Notes: a model not told the origin generated them from the letters alone. 60,318 bases of DNA from Rikenellaceae bacterium (GCA_015060065.1 SUZF01000013.1:1-60318), one strand, 5' to 3'; positions 25,493 to 35,399 are shown, counted from the stretch's first letter. Program-made: numbers and translations.

Positions 25493-28400
25493 TTACTCCA
25501 TATTGAAATCTACAAGTATCGGGCGGTGATCCGATGGATCGCGGAACTTGTTGCTCGACCAACTCTTGCAGAGGTCGTGTATCGGGAGTGTATTACTCCA
25601 CGAGTCCATAAGCGTTGTCGAACTGATAATGCGGTTGAACATCGCAGGCGAGGCGTAGAGCATATCGATACGCGAGGTGCCTGCCGTGGAGGTAAAGAAG
25701 TAGTTGCTGGGGTAGTAATCCGCAATGACATCTTTCAACTTGGTCTGGTTGAGGATTACGTCGTGCGTCAGATATTTGGGGTCATCTGCACTATATGAGT
25801 AATACCACGCATCCTTACGAGAGCGAGAGTTGGTGTCGCCACCGAAGAGCCACAACTCCTCGTTTGAGTAGCTCGAATGATTCACGGTTGCATCGACAAT
25901 ATACTGCATCTCGTATTGGCGATAGTAGTCGCCCTCTTTCTTGGCAGCGCTCTCTTCGCGTTTGGCATCGCCCGTTACACCGTATTTGTACTGCTGTGGC
26001 CACATGTGCAACGATACGATGTGTATCTTCTTGCCATTGACCATGATGGTAAAGTGTCCTGCTCCGTGCGATATGGGTTTGCTTGAAGGACCCACAATCT
26101 GCGCTATTGTAGTTATCGGATATTTTGACGTTACGGTTTGTGAGTAGTTGTCGCGATTACCACCTGTTGCCGCGTAGGAGTGTCCGTAGCGTTGGCAGAG
26201 AGCCTGCCATCCGTTGGGCAGGTAGCGATCTGCCTCGGACATACTCTTGTTTGTCTTGTCGATATAGATAGTCTCGGACTCGCACCAGATGCAGATGTCG
26301 GGGTCATACTTCTTTACCCACTTTACAAAGGTGTTGTATCCGTTGTGCTGGTCTGCCCACATTCCGTTCTGAATATTCCACAGCAACACTCGCAGAGTAT
26401 TTGGACCTCGCTCCGCTACCTCGCTGATTTTGTGAGCCTCGATAGAGTCGATATAGATGCCGTGAACACCCGTACTTGAATTCAAATCGGTAATATAGAC
26501 TCGCGAACCATCGGCAACATTCTCGACCGTGAGTTCGAGTGTGTTCCATGGTTTCGAAAGAGTTACACTCGTTGCGATGTTGAGTTGTGAATTGGGTATT
26601 TTTAGCGATGATATTGTTGCATCGTAATTCAAATTGTCTGTCGTCAAGGCAATATTCGCGCCGTTGAGTTTTGCCTCCTTGATGATACCTCCACACGAAA
26701 TTCCGACTTGTAACGTGCCGTCAAACAGTGCTTGCAATGCGAACTGCACACAAACCTTAATAGTGCCGATGCCGGTCATTTTGGTCATCATTGGCGAAGA
26801 GAATATTCCGCGTGCCGTGGTGGCGGCACCTACGGCAATATATCCGGGATGCTCCTGCGCGCGGAACATATATTGGTAACCATCCAAATTGCGACTCTTG
26901 ACGTAACTGTCCGAGACCTGATGCGATGTGGCGAGTAGTTCTCCCGACACTTCGCTCCAAGTGTTCGATTGGATGAAACACGAGCCGGGGTTGTTGTATG
27001 GCACCTCGGTCAGAGCCTCCTCATAACCGGTGCGGTTGGCGTTGGTGCCGATGTCGATGGTTGTGTCGTCGGGCGAATAGCCCTTGCCGGCACTACCTTT
27101 GACGATATCGCCACCCCAGACCATATTGTCGAATCCTTCATAGAAAGTCAGGTCCGATTCAGGAGCGTAATCCTCCTCGATGGTGTAGAGTTTGCCTGCC
27201 TCCAACTCTGTGATGTCAAGTTCTTTGAACATAGCCAAACGCTCCGAATCGCAAATCGAAACTTTCAGTCCTTTGGCGCATGGCTTCGGGGCTGCCATAA
27301 TGTAGAAATCTGTGGCGGTCGAAGTGTTGAGTGGTGCAAAATTACCGTTATTTGTGCAGTTGAGCGAGATAAAACTCATGCCACGCGAGAGCGAGATGCT
27401 CTCCGTATTACGATTGACCGTTGCAGGCCCTGCAATAACACCTCCCGAAAGATTCTCGACATTTATGGAGGCAATCTTTGCCGTTCCTTTGAGTTTGAAG
27501 TGCAGCAGGGCAAAGGCGTCGTGGAAAATCAGCCGGTTACCGGCTTCCATTGAATAGGAAGCGTACATCGGGAAAGCCGCGACGAAACTCTTCGCCTTGT
27601 GATAGAGTTGTGCGTGCGACAACCTGATTCCTACATAAGGAGTATCTCCGTAGCAGTTTGCCGATTCGGGACTTACGAGTGAGGCTGCGTAGATGTTTGC
27701 CGAGTTGAAATCGACATCGATGTATGGAATCTCGTCCTCGTCAAACGAAATAGGGTAGGTCTTACTATTTACGACTACGCTTGACGTTGCCCAATCTCTG
27801 GCGGGCAGACCAGCCTTTGTGCGGATGCCGTTTGTGTCCTCCGAGAGGTAGAATCGCACCTTGCCATCAACCATTTCAAGTCCGTCACCGCTCAACTTGG
27901 TCTTGATTACTTCAGTCGTGAGCAGGGTACTACGCTCGATTGTTACCGGACCGGATATTTTCTTGGTGAATAGCACGTTGTTGGTGTCGGTTACCGAGAT
28001 GGTGTAGCCCTTCTCGAAGGTCATTGCGGGCAGTACAAACCAGAACGCGGTTGCTGTTTCCGCGCTTTTTCCCAGAGCAACGCCATTGTAGCAGTCGATG
28101 GATATGGAGGTCTCGGCATCCTCTGCCATAGCAATCTCCGGAGTGCCATCTTTGGCAAACACAACCGTTGCCGTGCCGGCAATCTTCTCGCCATTGTTGC
28201 CCGAAATCGAGAGGGTCTTGACGGTCGCATTTGTGCCGTAGAGCAGAACTTTAAGGAAGCCTCCGACACTCTTGAATTGCAGTGTGGGACTTTGGTTGCT
28301 CTCTTTGGCTACCATGACATTGGAGCCTGCGCTGAATGACCCTTTGGTGTATTTCTGCGTTGCAGGTATCGTGAGCCGGATGTCGCCTGCGGGCGAAATC

Positions 28401-28753
28401 GTATTTTGCTCCGAGTAGGGATATACCGCGTAGTAGCCGTTCAACTTTATGCCCGAAGCCTTCGTCTCCGTTGTTACGCGCTCGAACTTGCCCTCTATGT
28501 TGCGCGAGCCTGCGGTCAGACGATAGTCGATATTGCAATCGGCGCCCGGAAAGAGCGAGATGTGGTCGCCGGAGTCCCAGATGACCTGATTGCTGCTATT
28601 CGCCTCGGTACGGGAATTGAAAGCCTCGGTAGAGGCCGAAATCGATTCGGGAAGGGAGACGGTGCATTTTTGCAGTTGGTCGTCCGTGTTTGAGTTGGTG
28701 CAACTGCTCATCAGGAGCATTGCAATGGTTGTGAAGAGTAGTAGTTTTTTCAC
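25493..28753 (-). CDS. lipoprotein with fimbrillin-like domains and a C-terminal EEP phosphodiesterase domain
   Basis: A 1086-residue surface lipoprotein: signal MKKLLLFTTIAMLLMSSC with a lipobox Cys at 18. Residues about 25-300 and 300-540 look like two fimbrillin/Mfa-like beta domains (WDSGDHISLFPG, TIPATQKYTKGSFSAG). Residues about 545-780 are beta-rich and resemble a jelly-roll. Residues about 785-1086 form an endonuclease/exonuclease/phosphatase domain with VLLWNIQNG, CESE, SLHMWP, GGDTNSRS, RIDMLYAS and SDHRPILVDF, so all expected catalytic residues appear present. It may cut nucleic acid or phosphodiesters outside the cell. It converges on the RyR gene and is probably unrelated to it. 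Confidence 0.85.
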   Translation of the reverse strand: MKKLLLFTTIAMLLMSSCTNSNTDDQLQKCTVSLPESISASTEAFNSRTEANSSNQVIWDSGDHISLFPGADCNIDYRLTAGSRNIEGKFERVTTETKASGIKLNGYYAVYPYSEQNTISPAGDIRLTIPATQKYTKGSFSAGSNVMVAKESNQSPTLQFKSVGGFLKVLLYGTNATVKTLSISGNNGEKIAGTATVVFAKDGTPEIAMAEDAETSISIDCYNGVALGKSAETATAFWFVLPAMTFEKGYTISVTDTNNVLFTKKISGPVTIERSTLLTTEVIKTKLSGDGLEMVDGKVRFYLSEDTNGIRTKAGLPARDWATSSVVVNSKTYPISFDEDEIPYIDVDFNSANIYAASLVSPESANCYGDTPYVGIRLSHAQLYHKAKSFVAAFPMYASYSMEAGNRLIFHDAFALLHFKLKGTAKIASINVENLSGGVIAGPATVNRNTESISLSRGMSFISLNCTNNGNFAPLNTSTATDFYIMAAPKPCAKGLKVSICDSERLAMFKELDITELEAGKLYTIEEDYAPESDLTFYEGFDNMVWGGDIVKGSAGKGYSPDDTTIDIGTNANRTGYEEALTEVPYNNPGSCFIQSNTWSEVSGELLATSHQVSDSYVKSRNLDGYQYMFRAQEHPGYIAVGAATTARGIFSSPMMTKMTGIGTIKVCVQFALQALFDGTLQVGISCGGIIKEAKLNGANIALTTDNLNYDATISSLKIPNSQLNIATSVTLSKPWNTLELTVENVADGSRVYITDLNSSTGVHGIYIDSIEAHKISEVAERGPNTLRVLLWNIQNGMWADQHNGYNTFVKWVKKYDPDICIWCESETIYIDKTNKSMSEADRYLPNGWQALCQRYGHSYAATGGNRDNYSQTVTSKYPITTIAQIVGPSSKPISHGAGHFTIMVNGKKIHIVSLHMWPQQYKYGVTGDAKREESAAKKEGDYYRQYEMQYIVDATVNHSSYSNEELWLFGGDTNSRSRKDAWYYSYSADDPKYLTHDVILNQTKLKDVIADYYPSNYFFTSTAGTSRIDMLYASPAMFNRIISSTTLMDSWSNTLPIHDLCKSWSSNKFRDPSDHRPILVDFNME

Positions 28754-28773
28754 GATTCAAAAGGTTTATCCGT

Positions 28774-28781
28774 CAAAGATA
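28774..28781 (-). promoter_or_regulatory. -7 element for the EEP lipoprotein gene
   Basis: TATCTTTG on the minus strand, a match to TAnnTTTG, 20 bp before the ATG at 28753. No clear -33 element at the usual distance. Confidence 0.5.
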
Positions 28782-28794
28782 GAAACTTTTTTAC

Positions 28795-28828
28795 AAAAAA
28801 GAGTCGCTTTCTCCAAGAAAACGACTCT
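28795..28828 (-). terminator. terminator of the rubredoxin gene
   Basis: On the minus strand AGAGTCGTTTTCT pairs with AGAAAGCGACTCT (one G-T pair) around a three-base loop and runs into six T. It lies 22 bp after the rubredoxin stop. Confidence 0.88.
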
Positions 28829-28850
28829 GAATGTGTGCTTTTTGAGAAGA

Positions 28851-29015
28851 CTACTCCTCAACCGGCTCGAAATCCTCTTTACCGACACCGCATAACGGAC
28901 ATACCCACTCGTCGGGAATCTCCTCAAAAGGGGTGTTGGGGGCAATGCCCGAATCGGCATCTCCAATGGCGGGGTCATAGACCCAACCGCATACTGTGCA
29001 TCTGTACTTTTTCAT
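28851..29015 (-). CDS. rubredoxin
   Basis: A 54-residue one-iron electron carrier. Both iron-binding CxxC pairs are intact: [12 protein letters not shown] near the start and [15 protein letters not shown] near the end, separated by the typical [11 protein letters not shown] loop. Such proteins feed electrons to rubrerythrin or superoxide reductase in anaerobes facing oxygen. No partner gene lies beside it. The upstream gap (29016-29103) holds a weak hairpin (29075-29088) and a TAAATTTG element at 29099-29106 that overlaps the end of the next gene. Confidence 0.97.
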   Translation of the reverse strand: MKKYRCTVCGWVYDPAIGDADSGIAPNTPFEEIPDEWVCPLCGVGKEDFEPVEE

Positions 29016-29103
29016 CACTTTGATATTTTTTGGTTATGTAATGTTTTTTTTGCTCTCTATTCTCTTTTGCGCTACTCTCATTTGAGAGGTTGCATGGGCA
29101 AAT

Positions 29104-30102
29104 TTAAGCAAAATTTTCGAAATATTTCAAAAATTGTACCCTCTCCAATCTTTCGGCATATTCGAGGTCATGGGCATTCATTGCACCACGGATGTCGAGC
29201 AGCGACCGATAGCCGTGATTATTAAGCCATTGCGTGACGAAGTCGAGGGCTTGTCCAATCCACGTCTCGCTGTTGCGATATATGGCACTGCACACCTCAA
29301 CGGCGGATGCTCCTGCCAACAGAGACTTGACTATGGCGGCTCCGTTATGAACTCCGCCCGATAGAGCAATGTCGAGTTTCGGTACCGCAGCCGAAACACA
29401 TCCCGTCCAGCGCAGAGGCGTAGCGATATCTGATTCGTTGCTCAAAACCCAACCGGAGGTGTATTCCATACGCTCGATATCGATGTCGGGCTGGTACATT
29501 CTGTTGAAGAGTACCACGGCTGCGGCACCATGAGCATAGAGCCGTTCTGCCAATGCCACGGGATTGGTTAGATTGGCGCCAACCTTGACAATTATCGGCA
29601 GTCGGGTGCGCTCATTTACTGCCGAGAGTACTTCGATGTGGTGACGCTCGAAATCGCCATGATGATACTCTACGGTGGTGCGTATGCTCATCAGATTGAG
29701 TTCTATGGCATCGGCTCCTGCCCGCTCGATTTCATGGGCAAATTCCACCCATTCGCCAAGAGAGAAGCAGTTGATGCTGGCGATTATCGGTATCGAGCAT
29801 AGTCGCTTGCTCTCCCTGATGAGTTGCAGGTACTCCTGCAATGCCTCATCTCGTAGATAGCCTTGCAGATAGTCCGCCTCCTCGCTGTGTGGAGATGGAG
29901 TGGCATTGTGCGATTGTGTCGAGAGGTGCGATGCTCTGCGCACGATATTCTCCTCGAAGAGCGATTTGAGGACTATGGCTCCTGCCCCTGCCTCGTCTAT
30001 GCGGTGACAAAGGTCGGCTTGGGAGGTGCGCCCGCAACTGCCGATGATTACGGGATTGCGTAGTTCCAGGCCTGCAAAAACGGTTTTTAGCGAAGGTGTC
30101 AT
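29104..30102 (-). CDS. dihydroorotate dehydrogenase-like flavoprotein
   Basis: A 332-residue TIM-barrel protein of the DHOD superfamily, probably FMN-binding. It has the N-terminal FAGLELRNPVIIGSC, the IIVKVGANLTN strand with the FMN-contact Lys, and ALSGGVHNGAAIVKSLLAGA at the phosphate site. In true class 1A PyrD the active-site block is NLSCPN; here residues 136-139 are NLMS, so the catalytic Cys is absent. It therefore belongs to the DHOD-like group of unknown substrate and should not be annotated as pyrD. It is monocistronic or shares a transcript with rubredoxin. Confidence 0.85.
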   Translation of the reverse strand: MTPSLKTVFAGLELRNPVIIGSCGRTSQADLCHRIDEAGAGAIVLKSLFEENIVRRASHLSTQSHNATPSPHSEEADYLQGYLRDEALQEYLQLIRESKRLCSIPIIASINCFSLGEWVEFAHEIERAGADAIELNLMSIRTTVEYHHGDFERHHIEVLSAVNERTRLPIIVKVGANLTNPVALAERLYAHGAAAVVLFNRMYQPDIDIERMEYTSGWVLSNESDIATPLRWTGCVSAAVPKLDIALSGGVHNGAAIVKSLLAGASAVEVCSAIYRNSETWIGQALDFVTQWLNNHGYRSLLDIRGAMNAHDLEYAERLERVQFLKYFENFA

Positions 30103-30190
30103 ATTGCGATAACGATTTGTTTCTTCTCATAATAGCAATAATCGCACCGCTTGTGGTGTGGAGGGTACGCTGTCGAATCGATGTTGCAAT

Positions 30191-30221
30191 TTTGTAATTT
30201 GTGAATTATTTCGTACCTTTG
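30191..30221 (+). promoter_or_regulatory. promoter of the GNAT gene
   Basis: TTTG at 30191-30194 is followed after 19 bp by TACCTTTG at 30214-30221, a full match to the Bacteroidetes -33/-7 consensus. Transcription would start near 30228, 20 bp before the ATG. Confidence 0.8.
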
Positions 30222-30247
30222 TCTATTGACAAAATTTTCAAAAACAG

Positions 30248-31459
30248 ATGAACTCTACTAAATACACTCTAAAAGAGGTCGTAACGGCTCGCGATGAGCG
30301 CGAGTTCCTCGACCTGCCCAAACGACTCTACAAGGATAATCGAAATTGGGTATGCCCACTCGATAACGATATCAAAGCGGTGTTTGATAACTCTAAAAAC
30401 GAACTCTTTGCCGATGGAGAGGCGATTCGTTGGATTGCGCTCAATGGCGAGGGCGAGGTTGTTGGTCGTATTGCGGCATTCTACGATAAGGAGCATGCAT
30501 ACAGTTACGAACAGCCCACAGGAGGTTGTGGCTTCTTTGAAGCGATAGATGACCAAGAGTTGGCGAATACGCTCTTCGACGCTGCCCGTATGTGGCTTGC
30601 AAGCCGCGGTATGGAGGCAATGGACGGACCGGTGAATTTTGGCTCGCGTGACTCATGGTGGGGGCTTCTGGTGCAGGGATACGAGTTCCAGCCCCTATAC
30701 GCCAACCCCTACAACCCTCCCTACTACAAGGAGTTGTTCGAGAACTACGGATTTCAGAACTATTTTAACCAGAATACCTATATCTGGCGCGTCTATGATG
30801 ATAATTTGAACGATATCGCTCTCGAAAAGGCGAAGCGCCTGATGTCGAATCCCGGCTACCATATCGAATCTATCAATATGCGCGAACTGGATGAGGCTGC
30901 CGAGAATTTCCGCTTGATTTACAATAAGGCGTGGGCTCTATTTACGGGTGTTAAGCCTATGGCAAAGGAGGATGCGCAGGCGATGTTGCAGAAGATTAAG
31001 CCAATTATCGACCCCGACCTTATCTACTTTGCCTACTACAACGAGGAGCCTATCGGTTTCTTTATTATGGTTCCCGACCTCAACCGCGTAATCGGCAAGT
31101 TCAATGGTAAGTTCGGTATTATCAACCAACTACGCCTGATGTGGGATTTGAAGGTACGTCGTTCCTGCGACCGTGTGTTCGGCATTATCTTCGGTATTAC
31201 GCCTGAATACCATGGTAAGGGTGTGGAGTCGGCAATTATGCGTCACATTCTCGAAAACTATGTTCGCTCGGATCGTAATCACTACAAGACCTTCGAGTTT
31301 GCATGGATTGGCGATTTCAACCCCGTGATGAACAGAATGATTGAACATTATGTTTGTGCTACGCGCCATAAGATGCACACCACCTATCGCTATCTGTTTG
31401 ACCGCACCAAGGAGTTCAAGCGTTGTCCGCGTATGGGTGTCAAGCGCAGAGAGGAGTAG
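30248..31459 (+). CDS. GNAT-fold acyltransferase-like protein
   Basis: A 403-residue soluble protein conserved in Bacteroidetes as a hypothetical. The N-terminal part (about 10-180) and C-terminal part (about 200-395) each resemble a GNAT acyltransferase domain. GEVVGRIAAFYDKEHA and GIIFGITPEYHGKGVESAIM look like the acetyl-CoA-binding strand and loop (motif A, Q/RxxGxG/A, degraded to YHGKGVE). Substrate unknown; no neighbour gives a clue. Confidence 0.75.
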   Translation: MNSTKYTLKEVVTARDEREFLDLPKRLYKDNRNWVCPLDNDIKAVFDNSKNELFADGEAIRWIALNGEGEVVGRIAAFYDKEHAYSYEQPTGGCGFFEAIDDQELANTLFDAARMWLASRGMEAMDGPVNFGSRDSWWGLLVQGYEFQPLYANPYNPPYYKELFENYGFQNYFNQNTYIWRVYDDNLNDIALEKAKRLMSNPGYHIESINMRELDEAAENFRLIYNKAWALFTGVKPMAKEDAQAMLQKIKPIIDPDLIYFAYYNEEPIGFFIMVPDLNRVIGKFNGKFGIINQLRLMWDLKVRRSCDRVFGIIFGITPEYHGKGVESAIMRHILENYVRSDRNHYKTFEFAWIGDFNPVMNRMIEHYVCATRHKMHTTYRYLFDRTKEFKRCPRMGVKRREE

Positions 31460-31508
31460 CGAGTAAAGAGAAGAAGAGAATGGAATAACAACTTAATAGG
31501 AGAGATTT

Positions 31509-31892
31509 ATGAAACCCATTATCGTATTGTGTGCGATGGCGTTGCTGTCGATTTTGGGAATGCAATCTTGTAACAAAGACAACTTCGGCTACGAAAGAAA
31601 AGTGGAGTTTACGGCAAAGGGAGGAACGCAAACTATTACCGGAACCGAGCCTATCTACGAACTTTCGATTGCAAACTACAACGGAGAGGAGGAGTACGAC
31701 GATGATGAATTGGATGGCGATGAGAGTGTGATGTCGGTTAAGTTCCGCTGGCTCTCTGCTACGGCAAAACGCAATACAAAAACAATTGTCATCACTGCCG
31801 AACCTAACACGACCGGGAAACGTCGTGTGTTGTATGTTTATGGTGATGTGGATAATCGCTCTGCATCGATTAAAGTAATTCAAGATAAGTAA
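31509..31892 (+). CDS. small lipoprotein, BACON-like
   Basis: A 127-residue lipoprotein: signal [21 protein letters not shown] with lipobox Cys at 21. The mature part has the pattern [12 protein letters not shown] ... [31 protein letters not shown] ... ASIKVIQDK, resembling the single BACON-type beta-sandwich common in Bacteroidetes surface proteins. An acidic loop ([14 protein letters not shown]) is notable. It lies between the GNAT gene and gcvT; function unknown. Confidence 0.7.
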   Translation: MKPIIVLCAMALLSILGMQSCNKDNFGYERKVEFTAKGGTQTITGTEPIYELSIANYNGEEEYDDDELDGDESVMSVKFRWLSATAKRNTKTIVITAEPNTTGKRRVLYVYGDVDNRSASIKVIQDK

Positions 31893-31915
31893 AAACAGAA
31901 CTTATAATAGTACGT

Positions 31916-33010
31916 ATGAAAACAACCGCATTTACCAAGTATCATATCGCTAACGGTGCCAAGATGGCAGAGTTCGCGGGTTACAATATGCCCATTGAAT
32001 TTTCGGGCATCAACGATGAACACGCTACCGTGCGCAACGGCGCAGGTGTCTTTGACGTAAGCCACATGGGCGAAATCTGGGTTAAGGGCGAGAAGGCCCT
32101 CGATCTGTTGCAGCACATCGCCTCGAATGACGTATCGAAACTCTTTGACGGCAAGGTACAATACGCTACAATGCCCAATGGTAAGGGTGGTATCGTGGAT
32201 GATATATTGATTTACAAATTCAGCGACACGAAATATATGCTCTGTGTCAATGCAGCCAATACCGACAAGGATTGGGCGCACATCTGCGCCGAGGGCGAAA
32301 AGTTCGGTATGAAGGCGGGCGTGGAGTTGGAGAACGCTTCGGACAATATCGCACAGTTGGCAATTCAGGGTCCGCTGGCGATGAAGATTGTCCAGAAGAT
32401 GTGCGACGAGCCGGTCGAGGATATGGTCTATTACACCTTTAAGCAGACAAAGTTGGCTGGTTGCGATGTGATTCTCTCGGCTACGGGCTATACCGGTTCG
32501 GGCGGCTGCGAGATATATATGTACAACTCCGATGCCGACACCATCTGGGAGGCTATGTGGGTAGCAGGCGAGGAGTTCGGATTGAAGAATATAGGCCTTG
32601 GTGCGCGTGATACTCTGCGCTTGGAGAAGGGATTCTGCCTCTATGGTAACGATATCGACGACACGACCTCTCCGCTCGAAGCGGGCTTGGGCTGGGTAAC
32701 CAAGTTTGTTGAGGGTAAGGATTTCATTGACCGCGATTTCCTTGCAAAGCAGAAGGCGGAAGGCGTGCAGCGCAAGTTGGTAGGCTTCAAGATGATTGAC
32801 CGCGGTATTCCGCGCCACGAGTATAAGATTGCAAACCTCGATGGCGAGGAGATTGGCCACGTAACGTCGGGTACTATGTCGCCCACGTTGAAGGTAGGCA
32901 TCGGCTTGGGTTATGTCAAGGCGGAGTATGCTGCCGTGGGTACCCAGATTGCCATAATCATTCGCGACCGTCTTATCAAGGCGGAGGTTGTGAAGTATCC
33001 GTTTGTATAA
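31916..33010 (+). CDS. gcvT: glycine cleavage system aminomethyltransferase (T protein)
   Basis: A 364-residue folate-dependent enzyme that releases ammonia from aminomethyl-lipoyl H protein and passes the methylene group to tetrahydrofolate. Signatures are [13 protein letters not shown] near the N-terminus, [14 protein letters not shown], and [21 protein letters not shown]. The usual YTGE is YTGS here. The H and P proteins are not in the window. It lies 23 bp after the lipoprotein gene and 13 bp before ftsY. Confidence 0.95.
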   Translation: MKTTAFTKYHIANGAKMAEFAGYNMPIEFSGINDEHATVRNGAGVFDVSHMGEIWVKGEKALDLLQHIASNDVSKLFDGKVQYATMPNGKGGIVDDILIYKFSDTKYMLCVNAANTDKDWAHICAEGEKFGMKAGVELENASDNIAQLAIQGPLAMKIVQKMCDEPVEDMVYYTFKQTKLAGCDVILSATGYTGSGGCEIYMYNSDADTIWEAMWVAGEEFGLKNIGLGARDTLRLEKGFCLYGNDIDDTTSPLEAGLGWVTKFVEGKDFIDRDFLAKQKAEGVQRKLVGFKMIDRGIPRHEYKIANLDGEEIGHVTSGTMSPTLKVGIGLGYVKAEYAAVGTQIAIIIRDRLIKAEVVKYPFV

Positions 33011-33023
33011 CCTATCTATATAT

Positions 33024-34034
33024 ATGGGATTTTTCGATTTATTTAAGAAAAAGGGAGAAGCCGAAGAACAACCGCAGAGCGAGGAGCAGGTGCAGCAGAG
33101 CCGCGAGGAGTTGAATGCCGGTCTGGAAAAGACCAAGAGTGGCTTCTTCTCGAAGTTGGCACGTGCCGTAGCGGGTCGCACAACGGTCGATGCCGAGGTC
33201 TTGGACGATTTGGAGGAGGTGCTGATTACCTCGGATGTCGGTGTCGAGACTACGGTCAAGATTATCGAGGCTATCGAGGAGCGTGTGGCTCGCGATAAGT
33301 ATATGAATACCTCGGAGTTGCAATCTATTCTGCGCGAAGAGATTGCCCGACTGATGGAGGAGGCGGAAGGCTCGGATGAGGCTTTCGGCTTGGAGGTCAA
33401 GGAGGGTATGCCCTATGTTTTGATGGTTGTGGGCGTAAATGGAGCAGGTAAGACCACTACTATTGGCAAACTTGCTGCCCAACTAACCAAAGCAGGCAAG
33501 AAAGTCTATATCGGTGCTGCGGATACGTTCCGCGCAGCAGCCATCGACCAATTGGCCGTCTGGGCAGATAGAGCCGGTGCAACAATGATTCGTCAGGAGA
33601 TGGGTAGCGACCCTGCATCGGTAGCATTCGACACGTTGAAGTCGGCAGTTGCCAACGGGGCGGATGTGGTGCTTATCGACACCGCAGGCCGTCTGCACAA
33701 TAAGGTCGGTCTGATGAACGAACTTACAAAAATTCGCAACGTGATGGCGAAGGTTATCCCCGATGCACCGAACGAAGTGATGCTTGTCTTGGATGGCTCG
33801 ACAGGCCAAAACGCCTTTGAGCAGGCAAAGCAATTCACGCAGGCTACGGCTGTCACTTCGCTGACAATTACAAAGTTAGACGGCACGGCCAAGGGCGGTG
33901 TGGTTATCGGCATCAGTGACCGATTCCACGTTCCGGTACGCTATATCGGTATTGGCGAGGGTATCGACCAACTGCGCAGATTCGACCGCGTGGAGTTTGT
34001 TAATGCGCTATTTGACTCGAATGAAAAAAATTAA
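33024..34034 (+). CDS. ftsY: signal recognition particle receptor FtsY
   Basis: A 336-residue SRP GTPase that docks ribosome-SRP complexes at the membrane. I chose the ATG at 33024 (MGFFDLFKKKGEAEE), which gives the usual amphipathic membrane-targeting start; an upstream in-frame ATG at 33003 overlaps gcvT. The acidic A region is short. The N domain (about 25-125) is followed by a G domain with GVNGAGKTTTIGKLA, AADTFRAAA, DTAGRLHNK and TKLDGTAKGG. The last 14 bp overlap the rimO start. Confidence 0.96.
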   Translation: MGFFDLFKKKGEAEEQPQSEEQVQQSREELNAGLEKTKSGFFSKLARAVAGRTTVDAEVLDDLEEVLITSDVGVETTVKIIEAIEERVARDKYMNTSELQSILREEIARLMEEAEGSDEAFGLEVKEGMPYVLMVVGVNGAGKTTTIGKLAAQLTKAGKKVYIGAADTFRAAAIDQLAVWADRAGATMIRQEMGSDPASVAFDTLKSAVANGADVVLIDTAGRLHNKVGLMNELTKIRNVMAKVIPDAPNEVMLVLDGSTGQNAFEQAKQFTQATAVTSLTITKLDGTAKGGVVIGISDRFHVPVRYIGIGEGIDQLRRFDRVEFVNALFDSNEKN

Positions 34035-35313
34035 CATCATAACCCTCGGCTGCGCCAAGAATAGGGTCGATTCCGAGCATCTGGCAGCACAACTTGCCGG
34101 GGCGGGCTGGGAGATTCTCTACGATAGCGACCGCACCGATGCCAAGACCGTAGTCATCAATACCTGCGGATTTATTGGCGATGCCAAGCAGGAGAGTATC
34201 GACACCATCCTGAATGCCGTGGCTGCGAAGGAGGCGGGCAAAATCGACCACCTCTTTGTTATGGGTTGCCTCTCGGAGCGATATGCCGACGAACTGCGCG
34301 AGGAGATTCCGGAGGTGGATAAATATTTCGGTGTCAAGAACTTTGCAGAGGTGGCAGCGGCCCTCGGTGTGGAGCATTGCAAGGCTCTCGAAACCGAGCG
34401 CACGCTCTCGACTCCGCGCCATTATGCCTATCTGAAAATTGCCGAGGGATGTAATTGGAAGTGCGGCTATTGTGCCATTCCGCTCATCCGTGGCCCGCAC
34501 GTTTCGGTGCCTATGGAGGTGTTGGAAGAGGAGGCTCGCAAACTTGCCAAGGCGGGAGTTAAGGAGTTGATAGTCATTGCACAAGATACGACCTACTATG
34601 GCATCGACCTCTACGGAAGACGCTGCCTGGCGGAACTGCTCGAAAGGCTTTGCCAAATCGAGGGTATCGAGTGGATAAGACTCCACTACGCCTACCCGAC
34701 AGGCTTCCCGGAGGAGGTTATCGAGGTTATGGCTCGCGAGCCGAAGATTTGTAAATATCTCGACATCCCGTTCCAGCATATCTCTGATGCGCAACTCTCG
34801 GCAATGAAGCGTCGCCATACCAAGGCGGAGGCGTATGCCCTTATCGAGCGTCTGCGCAGCAAAATGCCCGATATGGCACTGCGTACCACACTTTTGGTTG
34901 GCTATCCGGACGAAACGGATGCCGATTTCGAGGAGTTGAAGGAGTTTGTGCGCACCGTGCGCTTTGACCGCCTCGGAGTCTTCCCCTACTCGGAGGAGGA
35001 GGGTACCTACTCTGCCGAGAAGTTGAGCGACGATGTGCCGGAGCAGACCAAGGCTCGACGTATGGAGGAGATTATGCAGATTCAGAGCGAGATTTCGCTG
35101 CAACTCAACACCGAGCGTATCGGCAGGGTTGAGCGCGTGATTATCGACTCACGACAGGGCGACTATTACGTTGGTCGCTCGCAGTTCGACTCTCCGGAGG
35201 TGGATGAGGAGATACTCATTCCGGCAGATAAGAGGCGACTTATTCGTGGCAAATTCTACAATGTCCGCATCACGGCTGCCGAGGACTACGACCTCTATGG
35301 CGAGGTGGTGTAG
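34021..35313 (+). CDS. rimO: ribosomal protein S12 methylthiotransferase RimO
   Basis: A 430-residue radical-SAM enzyme that adds a methylthio group to an Asp of ribosomal protein S12. The start at 34021 gives MKKINIITLGCAKNRVDSE, the typical UPF0004 beginning with the first cluster Cys; the longer open frame to 33898 runs through ftsY. The radical-SAM cluster motif is CNWKCGYC (CxxxCxxC). The C-terminal TRAM domain begins near ERVIIDSRQGDYYVGRS. It overlaps ftsY by 14 bp and is translationally coupled to it. Confidence 0.96.
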   Translation: MKKINIITLGCAKNRVDSEHLAAQLAGAGWEILYDSDRTDAKTVVINTCGFIGDAKQESIDTILNAVAAKEAGKIDHLFVMGCLSERYADELREEIPEVDKYFGVKNFAEVAAALGVEHCKALETERTLSTPRHYAYLKIAEGCNWKCGYCAIPLIRGPHVSVPMEVLEEEARKLAKAGVKELIVIAQDTTYYGIDLYGRRCLAELLERLCQIEGIEWIRLHYAYPTGFPEEVIEVMAREPKICKYLDIPFQHISDAQLSAMKRRHTKAEAYALIERLRSKMPDMALRTTLLVGYPDETDADFEELKEFVRTVRFDRLGVFPYSEEEGTYSAEKLSDDVPEQTKARRMEEIMQIQSEISLQLNTERIGRVERVIIDSRQGDYYVGRSQFDSPEVDEEILIPADKRRLIRGKFYNVRITAAEDYDLYGEVV

Positions 35314-35341
35314 ATAGTTTTTATAGTACAAAAATGCAGAT

Positions 35342-35387
35342 ATGCGGTTTCGGGATGTAATTTTTTCTCCCAAAACCGCATTTTTTG
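35342..35387 (+). terminator. terminator after rimO
   Basis: ATGCGGTTT and AAACCGCAT frame a hairpin with an inner GGGA/TCCC extension (35342-35381), followed by six T. It closes the gcvT-ftsY-rimO run. Confidence 0.85.
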
Positions 35388-35399
35388 AAAAAAAATAAC

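Noticed and set aside
29104..30102. Annotation as pyrD
   Set aside because: The catalytic Cys block is missing and no pyrimidine genes are near.
33898..34020. N-terminal extension of rimO by 41 codons
   Set aside because: It lies inside ftsY in another frame, and RimO proteins start at MKKINIITLGC.
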